This document shows, piece after piece, positions 27,301 through 36,043 of a stretch of 64,000 bases of DNA (the stretch's first letter is position 1; every line of letters begins with the position of its first letter). The translations under genes were made by a program, and so were the position numbers. The notes under the pieces were generated by a model that worked only from the letters and a program-made list of their open reading frames with translations, had not been told where the DNA came from and ran no database searches. This DNA comes from Prolixibacteraceae bacterium. Lineage in GTDB: Bacteria; Bacteroidota; Bacteroidia; Bacteroidales; Prolixibacteraceae. The stretch lies in the NCBI GenBank assembly GCA_018648265.1, contig JABGRN010000001.1, positions 62,001-126,000 on the forward strand. Direction: 5' to 3'.

Positions 27301-28843
27301 AGATCTTGCGCAATTAATTTACGATCTTAAAATTACCAATCCGAAAGCAAAAGTTTCAGTTAAACTGGTTTCGGAAGATGGAGTGGGGACAATTGCAGCC
27401 GGTGTTTCAAAAGCATTCTCCGATATTATTATTATTGCAGGTGCCGACGGCGGAACAGGTGCAAGTCCTGCTAGTTCAATAAAACATGCCGGGTTGCCTG
27501 TTGAACTTGGAATTGCTGAAACCCAACAAACATTGGTATTAAATAATTTAAGGGGCAGGGTAAAACTGCAGGTTGATGGTCAGTTAAAAAACGGTCGCGA
27601 TGTGGTGACACTGGCTTGTCTTGGTGGAGAAGAATTTGGTTTTTCAACTTCAGCATTAATTGTGTTGGGTTGCATTATGATGCGCAAATGCCACATGAAT
27701 ACTTGTCCGGCAGGAATTGCAACTCAGGATAAATCGTTGAGAAAAAGATTTATCGGAAAATCGGAATACACCATTAATTTTTTCAGGTTTATTGCACAGG
27801 AAATTCGTGAATATCTTGCTGAAATGGGATTTTCGAAATTTGATGACATTGTAGGTCGCACAGATTTATTAGAAGTTAACCAAAATGTTACCAATTGGAA
27901 AATGAAAAATGTTGACTTTTCCAAATTACTTTACATGCCCAAAGAAGCAAAAGAATATGACATTCGTAATACACGTTCCAATACTCAACATAGCAAAGGT
28001 CACATCGATTTCGATTTAATAAAAGAAGCAAGAAAAGCTATAAAAGGAGCTGAAAAAGTTTGGATCTCGCATAAAATTATAAATGTTGATCGTACTACCG
28101 GAGCGATGCTTTCAGGGGAAATTTCAAAAAGATATGGTGAAGCGGGGCTGCCCGAAGACGCAATAAATTGCACTTTCCATGGCACAGCCGGACAAAGTTT
28201 TGGAGCCTTTCTTGTAAAGGGTGTCACCTTTCGTTTAGAAGGAGATTCCAACGATTATATTGGAAAAGGTTTGTCGGGTGGAAAAATTATTGTTGTTCCG
28301 CCAGCCGGGTCAACGTTTAAACCTGAAGAAAATATTATTATTGGAAATACAACGTTTTACGGAGCTACCGGTGGTGAAGCTTATATTCGAGGAGTAGCCG
28401 GCGAACGATTCTGTGTTAGAAATTCGGGTGCTAAAACTGTTGTTGAAGGAACCGGAGATCATTGTTGTGAATATATGACTGGCGGACGTGTTGTGGTTCT
28501 GGGTAAAACAGGAAGGAATTTTGCAGCAGGAATGAGTGGTGGAATTGCCTATGTTTTAGATGAGGCAGGAGATTTTAATTACTACTGCAACCGTGGTCTG
28601 GTTGACCTGGTTCCGGTTGAAGACAAAGCTGATGTTAAAGAATTACAGGCTTTAATCAGCAATCATTTGTTATATACGCAAAGTTCGCTTGCTTCAAAAA
28701 TTCTTACAAACTGGGAAGAATATCTGCCCAGTTTTATTAAAGTAATTCCTTTTGAATACAGAAAAGTTTTGGAAGAACAAAAGCTGAAAGAGTTACAAAA
28801 GAAATTACAATTGACAGAAGACGATCCTTCGCGTCACGAGTAA
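24320..28843 (+). CDS. gltB: Glutamate synthase, large subunit
   Basis: Makes two glutamates from glutamine and 2-oxoglutarate. Domains run in the normal order: class II glutaminase with catalytic Cys22 in DNCGIGF (probably exposed by removal of a 21-residue propeptide), central domain, FMN/[3Fe-4S] synthase domain with cluster cysteines Cys1118, Cys1124 and Cys1129, and a C-terminal beta-helix of GXXGXXXG repeats. I start at the ATG at 24320, preceded by an AGGAAAA sequence; an in-frame TTG at 24233 would add 29 hydrophobic residues not seen in the family. The length of 1507 residues is standard. gltD follows after 42 bp. Confidence 0.96.
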   Translation: MMQMRLPEVQGLYSPENEHDNCGIGFVAHIKGKPSHDIVKRGLEVLRNMDHRGAISSDNSSGDGAGLLMQIPHEFIAEALKIRVGEQGKYGTGLIFLPKDETEANICVEILTKNIEAEGLKLVAYRDVPVDSSAPGEIAKTTEPSIKQVFVKANLEKDALERKLYIVRKLTEKEIRDSNLKFKDSFYQPSFSAKIIVYKGMFTPDQLRNYYLDFKNEQFKSAIALVHSRFSTNTFPTWDLAQPFRMVAHNGEINTVRGNRLWMQAREALMKSEVYGEDLKKLLPVIEPGKSDSASFDNVLEFLHLTGRSLPHSLCMMIPESFNQKNPIPDSLKAFYEYHSTIMEPWDGPASMVFSDGRYIGGTLDRNGLRPSRYVITKSNMIVMGSEVGVQTFKPEDIKEKGRLRPGKILLVDTQLGIIIPDQEVKAQLSRRNPYQMWLKENRLQMKDIVVKHRVPSSIENFETYSNVFGYTKEDMYGVIQPMSKTGAEPTGSMGNDSPPAVFSDQPKRFFDYFKQMFAQVTNPPIDPIREGLVMALTNYIGSLQSNMLSESPAHCKLVKFMGPILINTDLGKIKDLKDEMFSYKTIKMVFEVKEGVNGFEAALKKILADAEKAVDNKKNYIILTDRNISKDQAPIPSLLAVAAVHHHLIKTQKRMQVGIIVETGEAREVNHFALLLGYGASVINPYLAFAAIDHMVKEGKIEIEYKKARENYIKAINKGLLKVLSKMGISTLRSYHGSQIFESIGVSQELINKYFTGTVSKIGGVGLEEIYKETVMFHEKAFKVDITPEPFRFESSGTNAWRKYGEHHAWNPETIGLLQWATRTNDYKKYKEYSVIVDEQNKKPAFIRSCFNFKKNPIPVEEVEPVEEIMKRFVTGAMSYGSISKEAHEALAITMNTIGGRSNTGEGGENPERFGSIKNSKIKQVASGRFGVTNNYLTNAEELQIKIAQGAKPGEGGQLPGYKVNKIIAKTRNSTPGITLISPPPHHDIYSIEDLAQLIYDLKITNPKAKVSVKLVSEDGVGTIAAGVSKAFSDIIIIAGADGGTGASPASSIKHAGLPVELGIAETQQTLVLNNLRGRVKLQVDGQLKNGRDVVTLACLGGEEFGFSTSALIVLGCIMMRKCHMNTCPAGIATQDKSLRKRFIGKSEYTINFFRFIAQEIREYLAEMGFSKFDDIVGRTDLLEVNQNVTNWKMKNVDFSKLLYMPKEAKEYDIRNTRSNTQHSKGHIDFDLIKEARKAIKGAEKVWISHKIINVDRTTGAMLSGEISKRYGEAGLPEDAINCTFHGTAGQSFGAFLVKGVTFRLEGDSNDYIGKGLSGGKIIVVPPAGSTFKPEENIIIGNTTFYGATGGEAYIRGVAGERFCVRNSGAKTVVEGTGDHCCEYMTGGRVVVLGKTGRNFAAGMSGGIAYVLDEAGDFNYYCNRGLVDLVPVEDKADVKELQALISNHLLYTQSSLASKILTNWEEYLPSFIKVIPFEYRKVLEEQKLKELQKKLQLTEDDPSRHE

Positions 28844-28885
28844 AGCAGGTTTTTATTTTAATTTGAAAAATTACGAAAAATAGAT

Positions 28886-30310
28886 ATGGGAGATCCAAAA
28901 GGTTTTATGACTGTACCCCGCACGGACGCAAATTATCGTCCGGTGAAAGAGCGAGTTTACGATTACGGGGAAGTGGAACAGACACTGAACGAAAAGGACA
29001 GGCAGTTGCAGGCTTCGCGGTGTATGGATTGTGGTATTCCGTTTTGCCACTGGGGTTGCCCGGTGGGAAGTAAAATTCCGGAATGGCAGGATGCAGTTTA
29101 CAAAGGCGATAAAGAAGAAGCGTATTATATTCTTCATTCAACAAATAGTTTTCCTGAAATAACCGGGCGAATTTGTCCGGCACCCTGTGAAAAATCGTGC
29201 GTGTTGGCAATTCACGAAGAGGCGGTTACCATTCGCGAAAACGAATGTGCAACCGTTGAACAAGCATTTGATGCCGGAATTATAAAACCAAATCCACCAA
29301 AAGTAAGAACAGGTAAAAGAGTGGCTGTTATTGGTTCCGGGCCTGCTGGATTGGCGGCGGCAGATTTGTTAAACCGGGCCGGGCATTCAATTACTGTTTT
29401 CGAAAAAAACGATGCCATCGGGGGTTTGTTACGTTACGGAATTCCTGATTTCAAACTAAATAAAAGGGTTATCGACCGAAGGTTAGAAATATTTATTGAC
29501 GAGGGAATTGAATTCAAAATAAACGTAAATGTTGGAGTAGATATTTCTAAAGATGAATTGTTGGCTGGTTTCGATGCTGTATTATTAGCTGTGGGTGCAG
29601 AACAACCTCGCGATCTTCCGGTTGAAGGACGTGAATTGAACGGAGTGCATTTTGCCATGGATTTTCTTTCAAAACAAAATAAAACAGTTGCTGGTCAAGT
29701 GATTTCTGATGAAGATCAGATTCTTGCAAAAGATAAAAACGTTTTGGTAATTGGTGGAGGTGATACAGGTTCCGATTGTGTTGGAACATCAATCCGGCAA
29801 AAAGCAAAATCAGTAACTCAAATCGAGATTCTTCCAAAACCGCCAGAAAAACGCGAATTAAATAATCCGTGGCCGTACTGGCCCGAAACATTACGAACAA
29901 CCAGTTCGCACAAAGAAGGTTGCGAGCGCCGTTGGAGTTTAAATACAAAACGTTTTATTGGCGAAAACGGGAAATTAAAACAAGCTGAGATTGTTCAGGT
30001 AGAATGGGAGAAAGACAAAAATGGGCGTTGGAAAATGAATGAAGTACCCGGTACGAATGAAATTGTTGATGTTGAACTGGTTCTTCTTTCAATGGGATTC
30101 ACTCAACCGGTTCATGCCGGGTTACTCGAAAGTATTGGAGTAGATTTCGACCAGCGGGGGAATGTGCTGGTTAATGAAAACAAACAAACATCAATCGATA
30201 AAATATTTGCTGCAGGCGATGTTGAAAAGGGTGCCAGTTTAGTAGTTCATGCAATTCAAGCGGGAAATGTAGCGGCTAAAAATGTAGATGAATTTTTGCG
30301 AGAAGAGTAG
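28886..30310 (+). CDS. gltD: Glutamate synthase, small subunit
   Basis: Delivers electrons from NAD(P)H through FAD and [4Fe-4S] clusters to GltB. The N-terminal cluster cysteines are Cys46, Cys49, Cys54 and Cys58 (CMDCGIPFCHWGC), with more in RICPAPCEKSC. The FAD site is GSGPAGLAAAD and the NAD(P)H site VIGGGDTGSDC. It is 474 residues and intact. With gltB it forms the nitrogen-assimilating GOGAT enzyme that supplies glutamate to the arg and pro genes nearby. Confidence 0.96.
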   Translation: MGDPKGFMTVPRTDANYRPVKERVYDYGEVEQTLNEKDRQLQASRCMDCGIPFCHWGCPVGSKIPEWQDAVYKGDKEEAYYILHSTNSFPEITGRICPAPCEKSCVLAIHEEAVTIRENECATVEQAFDAGIIKPNPPKVRTGKRVAVIGSGPAGLAAADLLNRAGHSITVFEKNDAIGGLLRYGIPDFKLNKRVIDRRLEIFIDEGIEFKINVNVGVDISKDELLAGFDAVLLAVGAEQPRDLPVEGRELNGVHFAMDFLSKQNKTVAGQVISDEDQILAKDKNVLVIGGGDTGSDCVGTSIRQKAKSVTQIEILPKPPEKRELNNPWPYWPETLRTTSSHKEGCERRWSLNTKRFIGENGKLKQAEIVQVEWEKDKNGRWKMNEVPGTNEIVDVELVLLSMGFTQPVHAGLLESIGVDFDQRGNVLVNENKQTSIDKIFAAGDVEKGASLVVHAIQAGNVAAKNVDEFLREE

Positions 30311-30329
30311 GAGAAAGTTTTGGTGAATA

Positions 30330-30440
30330 GTTTTCAGTTGCAGTTTTCAGTTGCAGTCGCGGTCACAGTCGCAGTTTTCAGTCGCAGTTTTCAGTCACAG
30401 TCGCAGTTTTTAGTTTCTGTTGTAGTTGCAGTTTTCAGTG
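30330..30440. repeat. Degenerate CAGTCGCAGTTTT repeat after gltD
   Basis: The words CAGTTTTCAGT, TTGCAGT and CAGTCGCAGT recur irregularly over about 110 bases, just after gltD. An open frame through it encodes only a repetitive Val/Ser/Gln peptide and is not a gene. It resembles the short degenerate intergenic repeats seen elsewhere in the window. Confidence 0.65.
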
Positions 30441-30530
30441 GTAAAAAAAGTTTGTTGTCATTTAGTGAAAAGGACCCGTTTCAATTTAGAATTGGCTTGT
30501 GATGTTTCTATTTCTTTTTGGAGAGGCTTT

Positions 30531-31475
30531 CTACATTGTTAGCGGAATTCCTTCTGGTCGGGAATGTTTCCAACGTCGGTGAGACCAAAGATAATATTCG
30601 GGTTCTTCCCCGATAATTTCCTCCATTTTTTTTATGTAAGCCAAAAGAATATCTTTTGATTCCATCTCTTTTGGATTTTCTATTAAAAGTGAAAGTTCAA
30701 TTTCATAAAAGCCTCGTTTTAGTTTTCTGGTGCGGTGAAAAAATACCGGCTGGTTTGTTCTTTTTGCAATTTTTTCGGGCCCTGAAAAAAATGGTGCTTC
30801 ACGGTTTAGAAACATAGCCCAGAATTTTGAAGTTGCTGGTGCTGCCTGATCTGCGCCAAGTGCCAGTGCAGTTGGTTGTCCTTCTTTATTAAGTTGTAAA
30901 ACAGTTCTTGTTGATTTGTGAATGGGAATAAAAACGCTTCCCCATTTTTGGCGCGAATGAAGAAGAAATTGTTCAAAAGCTTGATTTCCGCGAATTGGAT
31001 TATAAATAACCAGGTTTTTATGTTTCAGTTGCGACGGTAAAAAACTGCTCAATTCCCAATTATTATGGTGCATTCCTAACATGATAACGCTGGTCCCTTT
31101 TTCAAAATATTTGTTCATTGTATCGGCGCCCTTAATTTTAATTCGTTTTTGTGCCATCCGGGTACTCATGCTGTGTAATTTAATATCTTCCACAAAAACA
31201 TCGCAAAAATGGTGATAAAATTTATCCCTGATTATTTTGATCTCCGATTCTGTTTTTTCTGGGAAAGCTGCTTTTAGATTTTCAGTAATTATTGTGATCC
31301 TGTATTTTAATACAAATCGAATAAGTAAAAAAAAGAAGTCTGAGATACCGTATAAAATCCAAAAAGGTAAATAAGACAAAACCGTTAAAATTCCAACTAT
31401 CAAACTATTTAGAGTTCGTTTAAGAAAGTTCTCGTGGTATCTTTTATCTTTTATTGCAAGTTCGTTTTCTGCCAT
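30531..31475 (-). CDS. LpxL/HtrB-like lipid acyltransferase, copy 2
   Basis: A 314-residue membrane-associated acyltransferase of the lysophospholipid/lipid A family. The HX4E catalytic motif is HHNNWE (His136, Glu141), preceded by one hydrophobic region (residues 22-60) that would anchor it to the inner membrane. NLKAAFPEKTESEI and the C-terminal YYLWSHRRWKHSRP are typical of this Bacteroidota branch. Probable role: adding a secondary acyl chain to lipid A or an aminolipid. It follows a paralog 19 bp upstream, with which it is likely co-transcribed. Confidence 0.88.
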   Translation of the reverse strand: MAENELAIKDKRYHENFLKRTLNSLIVGILTVLSYLPFWILYGISDFFFLLIRFVLKYRITIITENLKAAFPEKTESEIKIIRDKFYHHFCDVFVEDIKLHSMSTRMAQKRIKIKGADTMNKYFEKGTSVIMLGMHHNNWELSSFLPSQLKHKNLVIYNPIRGNQAFEQFLLHSRQKWGSVFIPIHKSTRTVLQLNKEGQPTALALGADQAAPATSKFWAMFLNREAPFFSGPEKIAKRTNQPVFFHRTRKLKRGFYEIELSLLIENPKEMESKDILLAYIKKMEEIIGEEPEYYLWSHRRWKHSRPEGIPLTM

Positions 31476-31494
31476 TTTAGTTAAAAATTACAAG

Positions 31495-32388
31495 TTAATT
31501 ATTTAAAGGAATATTACCCGGACGTTTGTGTTTCCAACGTCTGTGCGACCATAGATAATATTCAGGTTCTTCTTTTATTACGTCTTCCATTCTCTCGATA
31601 TACTTTTTCGTAATTTCAATTTCGCTTAGTTTCTCAGGATTTTCAATAAGTAATTCCAGGTGGGTTTCGTACATTCCACGGGCTTTTTTAACTGTTCGTT
31701 GGAAGAAAACAGGATGGATAAACCGCTTTGAAATAAATGCAGGGCCAGGATAAAACAAGGTTTCCTGATTTAAAAAAGTAAACCAAAATTTTTGGGTGTG
31801 GGGTGGAGTTTGATCGCCGGCGAGCCAGGTCAAAATTCTTTCACCCGATTTTTCAGCATTCAGGACTCTTCGTAATGTTAGTGAATTTTGGGTCATGTCG
31901 GCACCCATTTTTAGCCGTGAATTATTAATAAATGCATCAAATTTTTTGTTGTGCAACGGTTTATAAATGGCCAGCATATTTTGTTTAACGCTTAATGGTA
32001 AACTACTGCTCCACTCCCAATTATTGTAGTGCATTGTAACAACTACAACACTTTTGCCATCAACAAAATATTTATTTACCTGCCCGGCATTTTTCACAAC
32101 CATTCTTTTACGATAATCGTTCTTGTTCATTCCATGCATTTTTATCGATTCTAAAAATAAATCGCTTAAATGTCGAAAGAATTTTTTTCTAATCTGGGCA
32201 ATTTCGTTATCGCTTTTTTCAGGAAAGGCTTTTTTCAGGTTTTGAGTTACAACAATTTTCCTGTAAGCAATGAGATAATAAATCACGAAATAAAATATAT
32301 CGGAAAGGAAATAAATTATCGGGAACGGAAATTTAGCAAGCATTTTTAAAAAGAAGATACCTAATTGCGTAAATATTTCTGATTTCAT
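31495..32388 (-). CDS. LpxL/HtrB-like lipid acyltransferase, copy 1
   Basis: First of the tandem pair, 297 residues, with HX4E in HYNNWE (His120, Glu125), an N-terminal hydrophobic region (residues 8-42), and the family ending YYLWSHRRWKHKRP. It shares the NLKKAFPEKSDNEIA segment with its neighbour, so the two arose by duplication but have diverged substantially. Two such enzymes would allow two acyl positions or chain lengths. Confidence 0.88.
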   Translation of the reverse strand: MKSEIFTQLGIFFLKMLAKFPFPIIYFLSDIFYFVIYYLIAYRKIVVTQNLKKAFPEKSDNEIAQIRKKFFRHLSDLFLESIKMHGMNKNDYRKRMVVKNAGQVNKYFVDGKSVVVVTMHYNNWEWSSSLPLSVKQNMLAIYKPLHNKKFDAFINNSRLKMGADMTQNSLTLRRVLNAEKSGERILTWLAGDQTPPHTQKFWFTFLNQETLFYPGPAFISKRFIHPVFFQRTVKKARGMYETHLELLIENPEKLSEIEITKKYIERMEDVIKEEPEYYLWSHRRWKHKRPGNIPLNN

Positions 32389-32487
32389 AAATAGTTTAAA
32401 GTATGAACAAATCTACGTTTTTTAACGTAAAATCTGTCAAAGTTATTTTTATCATTGCTATCTTTCCATAATTAAAAACAGAATACA

Positions 32488-33264
32488 ATGAAACTTCAGA
32501 TTACATTCATTTTAATTAGTTTTGTTATGAATAGTTTTGCACAAAACACATTTATCGCTCATCGCGGAGCTTCGTACCTCGCGCCTGAAAATACTGTGGC
32601 TTCAGCAAAACTGGCGTGGGAATTAGGTGCCGATGCAGTGGAAGTTGATGTTTATCTTTCGAAAGATAATCGGGTAATGGTTATTCACGACAAAGATACA
32701 AAACGAACTTGCTCGGGTAAAAAGAACTTGACTATAAAAGATTCACCTTCTATTTTATTGCGCGATTTGGATGCGGGAGTTTGGAAAGATGAAAAATACA
32801 AAGGCGAAAAAATACCTTTTCTTTCTGAAATTATTGAAACAGTGCCGGAAAATAAAACATTGGTTGTTGAAATAAAATGTGGCAGCGAAGTTTTGCCTGC
32901 ACTAAAACGCTGTGTTGAAAAAAGCGGCAAACAGGAGCAAATCATTTTTATAGCTTTTGGTTGGAATACTATTTTAGATACAAAAAATGAGTTCCCCGAT
33001 AATAAATGTTATTGGTTAAGTGCAATAAAACCAGGCTTGAAAAACAAAATGAAACAAGCAGCCGAAAAAGGATTGGATGGAATAAATCTTAGATATTCTA
33101 TTGTCGACAAAGAATTGGTTGTTGCTGCTAAAGAATTGAATTTGGAAGTTCTTACCTGGACAGTTGACGATCCGGTTGAAGCAAAAAGATTGACCGAAAT
33201 AGGTGTAACCGGAATTACTACTAACCGGCCAAAATGGTTAAAAGAGGAGATGGCTAAACTATAG
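32488..33264 (+). CDS. Secreted glycerophosphodiester phosphodiesterase
   Basis: Hydrolyses glycerophosphodiesters to alcohol and glycerol 3-phosphate. The 258-residue protein has a signal peptide (LQITFILISFVMNSFA) and then the GDPD catalytic start AHRGASYLAPENT (His25, Arg26), EVDVYLSKDNRVMVIHD with metal and acid-base residues, and VEIKCG. The ending TVDDPVEAKRLTEIGVTGI is also typical. It lies divergent from the acyltransferases. Periplasmic lipid-headgroup scavenging is the likely job. Confidence 0.92.
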   Translation: MKLQITFILISFVMNSFAQNTFIAHRGASYLAPENTVASAKLAWELGADAVEVDVYLSKDNRVMVIHDKDTKRTCSGKKNLTIKDSPSILLRDLDAGVWKDEKYKGEKIPFLSEIIETVPENKTLVVEIKCGSEVLPALKRCVEKSGKQEQIIFIAFGWNTILDTKNEFPDNKCYWLSAIKPGLKNKMKQAAEKGLDGINLRYSIVDKELVVAAKELNLEVLTWTVDDPVEAKRLTEIGVTGITTNRPKWLKEEMAKL

Positions 33265-33618
33265 TTCAAAAAGTTCCAGGTTTCAAGTTTCGGGTTCTTT
33301 TACATAACTTAAGTTTTTGAGGCACATTTTGTTAAATAATAAGGTGTAAAAAGTAGGTATAATAAGGGTTTTCAATATTAGGATTATTCTTTGAGTAACT
33401 TTGTATTACTTTGAGCAACTTTGTGTAATAGTTGTGTGACAAAAGGACAGAAATATCCCGATGGCTATTAGGTGAGCTTCTTTAGTAAACTCTATAATAA
33501 ATATCAGGTTTTGCACCGATTAGTTAGGTTTTGTTATTTGGCAGTTCTTTTACAAAAATTTCGGATTACAGTTATAAATTATTTGCGTGCGGAAATCCTA
33601 ATTCCTGCTTTTATTTTA
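33265..33618. other. Spacer with a 20-bp tandem repeat
   Basis: No credible gene. Two 20-bp units starting CTTTGAG(T/C)AACTTTGT lie at 33389-33408 and 33409-33428. An open frame at 33472-33687 overlaps the end of the next gene on the opposite strand and has no family-like features. Confidence 0.5.
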
Positions 33619-34152
33619 CTATCTCAGTTCCCATTTATTTGTGAAAGAGATTTTTTCAGGTGGAGGATAAAATTTCTTTCCATCTGAAATAACAATTAAA
33701 TCGGCTTGTTCCAGCCTCGATTCAATTTCTTTTTTTTGGCATTCTCCATCAGGCAAAATAAATATTAATAGGCCAGGTTTAATAATTTCAAGTAAACCTG
33801 ATGATTCAATAATTACCGGATTATTTTCTGGAAGATAATTTCTAAGTGCATTAAAAACTTCACCCAGATTTTCTTTTTTCGATTGGATTAGAAAACTTTT
33901 TTTAGCTCCGTTTTGCAGAAATAGTGACGAATCTTTTTTTGTCGATGAATTTGTTTCATCATAAATAATCCAGTTTTCTCCCTTTTCAATTTCAATCAAT
34001 CCGGGAGTGGGTTCGTGAAAATGGGGAGTGATTTTTACTGCATAAATATCCTTTTCTTTTTCAGTCCGAATAATTTCACAAGCAAATGTTGTTTTGCCAA
34101 CATTTCGGCCACTTCCTGCAATTAAAAGAATGTTCTCGAAAAGCTGTTTCAT
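33619..34152 (-). CDS. P-loop NTPase, MobB-like
   Basis: A 177-residue protein with a Walker A loop GSGRNVGKTT at residues 13-22, right after the first beta strand, as in MobB-type GTPases of molybdopterin dinucleotide synthesis. The downstream VIIESSGLLEIIKPGLLIF and ADLIVISDG could be the Walker B and base-recognition strands. No other molybdenum-cofactor gene is in the window, so MobB is a resemblance, not a firm call. The gene looks intact and stands alone. Confidence 0.6.
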   Translation of the reverse strand: MKQLFENILLIAGSGRNVGKTTFACEIIRTEKEKDIYAVKITPHFHEPTPGLIEIEKGENWIIYDETNSSTKKDSSLFLQNGAKKSFLIQSKKENLGEVFNALRNYLPENNPVIIESSGLLEIIKPGLLIFILPDGECQKKEIESRLEQADLIVISDGKKFYPPPEKISFTNKWELR

Positions 34153-34225
34153 TTTTTATTTGTAAGATAGATATAAATATTGTTGTTTCTTATTTTTAAT
34201 ATTTGTGTTTTTTTGCAGTAAATGA

Positions 34226-34352
34226 CAAATAACAATTATCAAATTACAAATAAATCACAAAAATCAATATCAAAATTACAAATTGCTTGAAACATAATAA
34301 GGAATAGTTTAGATTTTGAATTTTTTTAGAATTGAAACTTATTTGTTATTTG
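34226..34352. repeat. Inverted CAAATAACAA / TTGTTATTTG intergenic repeat
   Basis: CAAATAACAA (34226-34235) and TTGTTATTTG (34343-34352) bracket AT-rich CAAATTACAAAT-type words between two minus-strand genes. A similar word mixture occurs at about 40740-40800. These are probably dispersed intergenic repeats. Confidence 0.4.
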
Positions 34353-34386
34353 TTTTTTGAGATTTGTCTTTTCCAGTTTATCCGGG

Positions 34387-34986
34387 TTAGGTGGAACAAA
34401 CTGTTATTTGAAAAATCCCGGATCCAAATCTTTTGCTCGTTTGTAGTTGAAGGTCATTATTTTCAAGAATTGGCTTAAGTCCGCCTAATTTGCAAAACTT
34501 TTTAAAATTTCCGTTGTGTTCTTTTCCCGCTAAAAACTCGATAAATTTGGCTGCCCGTCCGTTTGTGCTTTTTGGCAACGGTGCTGCATAATCAACAATT
34601 ATAATTTTTTTACTTACCCTTTTCATCTCATTCAAAATAGGGGAGTGCAGTCCTGGATCGAATTGGTGCAATGCCATGGAAAGTGTAACTACATCAAACT
34701 CTTTATCTGAAAAAACAGTTAATTGACTTGCATCGGCAGTTATAAATTCGATGTTTTGAATTCCTCGTTTTTTTTGTTCGCGTTGGGCAGCTTTTAACAT
34801 CGATTCCGAGAAATCAACTCCGACTACTTTTTTTGCTTTTTCAGCCAAATCGAAAACCAAAGCTCCGGTTCCGCAGGCAACATCTAAAACTGTTTCGCCG
34901 GCGCGAATATTATTTTTAATTAATTTACGACCCGATTTTAAAAGCGGATCGATAAAAGTTCTGTAGAACCATCCTGTTTCACCCAT
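34387..34986 (-). CDS. Class I SAM-dependent methyltransferase
   Basis: A 199-residue methyltransferase with motif I VLDVACGTGAL, motif II KKVVGVDFSESML, and motif IV FDVVTLSMALHQF. The overall layout resembles UbiE/MenG-like and small-molecule methyltransferases. It stands alone, with an AT-rich spacer on both sides, so context gives no substrate. Confidence 0.85.
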   Translation of the reverse strand: MGETGWFYRTFIDPLLKSGRKLIKNNIRAGETVLDVACGTGALVFDLAEKAKKVVGVDFSESMLKAAQREQKKRGIQNIEFITADASQLTVFSDKEFDVVTLSMALHQFDPGLHSPILNEMKRVSKKIIIVDYAAPLPKSTNGRAAKFIEFLAGKEHNGNFKKFCKLGGLKPILENNDLQLQTSKRFGSGIFQITVCST

Positions 34987-35119
34987 GTTTATTTGTTAAA
35001 GAGACTTTATAATTCTTTTTCAAAATGAAAAATATATACTTTATTTGTTTGTAATTATAAATACATTGAACTGTATTTTAGTTTTTTTGTTGTAGCCATT
35101 GTTTTTAATACTAAAAAAT

Positions 35120-35986
35120 ATGAAGAACTTACAAATTTTGTTAACCCTTGCGTTTTTTGTTTTTGCCTCATTTAAATCAGACAAACCTGCGTATTTTATT
35201 TTTGCAAAAGAAGGCAAAACGGTAAAATATTCAAAAATGTTGAAAGAGGTTCAGGATGCAGACATTGTTTTGTTTGGCGAATCTCACGATAATCCCATTT
35301 CACACTGGTTGCAATTGGAGTTGACCACAGATCTTTTCGAGACAAAAAAGGAGAATTTGATTCTTGGGGCCGAAATGTTTGAAAGCGATAACCAGGTGAT
35401 TTTAAATGAATATTTAGATAGTTTAATTTCGCAACGAAGTTTTGAAACTGAAGCGAGAATTTGGCCAAACTATAAAACCGATTATAAACCTTTGGTGGAG
35501 TTTGCGAACAAAAACAGATTACAATTTGTGGCTTCGAATGTTCCCCGCCGTTATGCGTCGATGGTAAACAAAAAGGGATTTGAGGGTTTGGAAGAACTTT
35601 CTGATGAAGCCAAAACATTTATTCCACCACTGCCTATTGATTACGACTCAACTTTGAATTGTTACAAAAGTATGATGGAAATGGAAGGAATGGGTCCACA
35701 TGTTACAGAAAATTTCCCAAAAGCACAAGCCATTAAAGATGCAACAATGGCTCATTTTATTTTAAAAAACTGGTCGCCGGAAAAAATGTTAATTCATTAC
35801 CACGGTTCATATCATTCTGAAAATTTTGAAAGTATTTATTGGTATTTGAAAAAAGCAAATCCTGAGTTAAATATTGTTACTATTCACACGGTTTCGCAGG
35901 GTGATGTTTCTGAACTCGAAGAAGAAAACATCGGCCTTGCAGATTTTACAATTTGTGTTGATGAAAATATGACAAAGACGAGATAA
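35120..35986 (+). CDS. ChaN/Tiki-like exported protein
   Basis: From the ATG at 35120 a 288-residue protein begins with a hydrophobic signal (LQILLTLAFFVFASF). It contains the ChaN-family core: VLFGESHDNPISHWLQLE (from residue 51), LGAEMFESDNQ, and the late HYHGSYHSENFESIYWYL. The GE and H residues of the EreA/ChaN superfamily are all present. ChaN proteins bind haem in Campylobacter, and related Tiki proteins are metalloproteases, so iron/haem handling at the cell surface is possible. The true activity is open. An in-frame TTG at 35099 is less likely as the start. Confidence 0.82.
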   Translation: MKNLQILLTLAFFVFASFKSDKPAYFIFAKEGKTVKYSKMLKEVQDADIVLFGESHDNPISHWLQLELTTDLFETKKENLILGAEMFESDNQVILNEYLDSLISQRSFETEARIWPNYKTDYKPLVEFANKNRLQFVASNVPRRYASMVNKKGFEGLEELSDEAKTFIPPLPIDYDSTLNCYKSMMEMEGMGPHVTENFPKAQAIKDATMAHFILKNWSPEKMLIHYHGSYHSENFESIYWYLKKANPELNIVTIHTVSQGDVSELEEENIGLADFTICVDENMTKTR

Positions 35987-35987
35987 T

Positions 35988-36018
35988 TTTGGATAAAAAA
36001 TTATTTTATGTAAATTTG
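35988..36018 (+). promoter_or_regulatory. Promoter of the DUF4143 ATPase gene
   Basis: TTTG (35988-35991), 19 bases, TAAATTTG (36011-36018): an exact match to the Bacteroidota TTTG-N19-TAnnTTTG consensus, 26 bp before the ATG at 36044. Confidence 0.7.
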
Positions 36019-36043
36019 GAATTGAATTCCATAATTGCATAAA

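Noticed and set aside
30320-30502. Open frame after gltD
   Set aside because: It translates a degenerate DNA repeat into a Val/Ser/Gln-rich peptide with no family-like features.
33389-33428. Tandem 20-bp repeat considered as CRISPR
   Set aside because: Only two directly abutting copies, no spacers, no cas genes.
33472-33687. Open frame on the + strand
   Set aside because: Overlaps the end of the P-loop NTPase gene on the other strand and has no credible promoter or domain.
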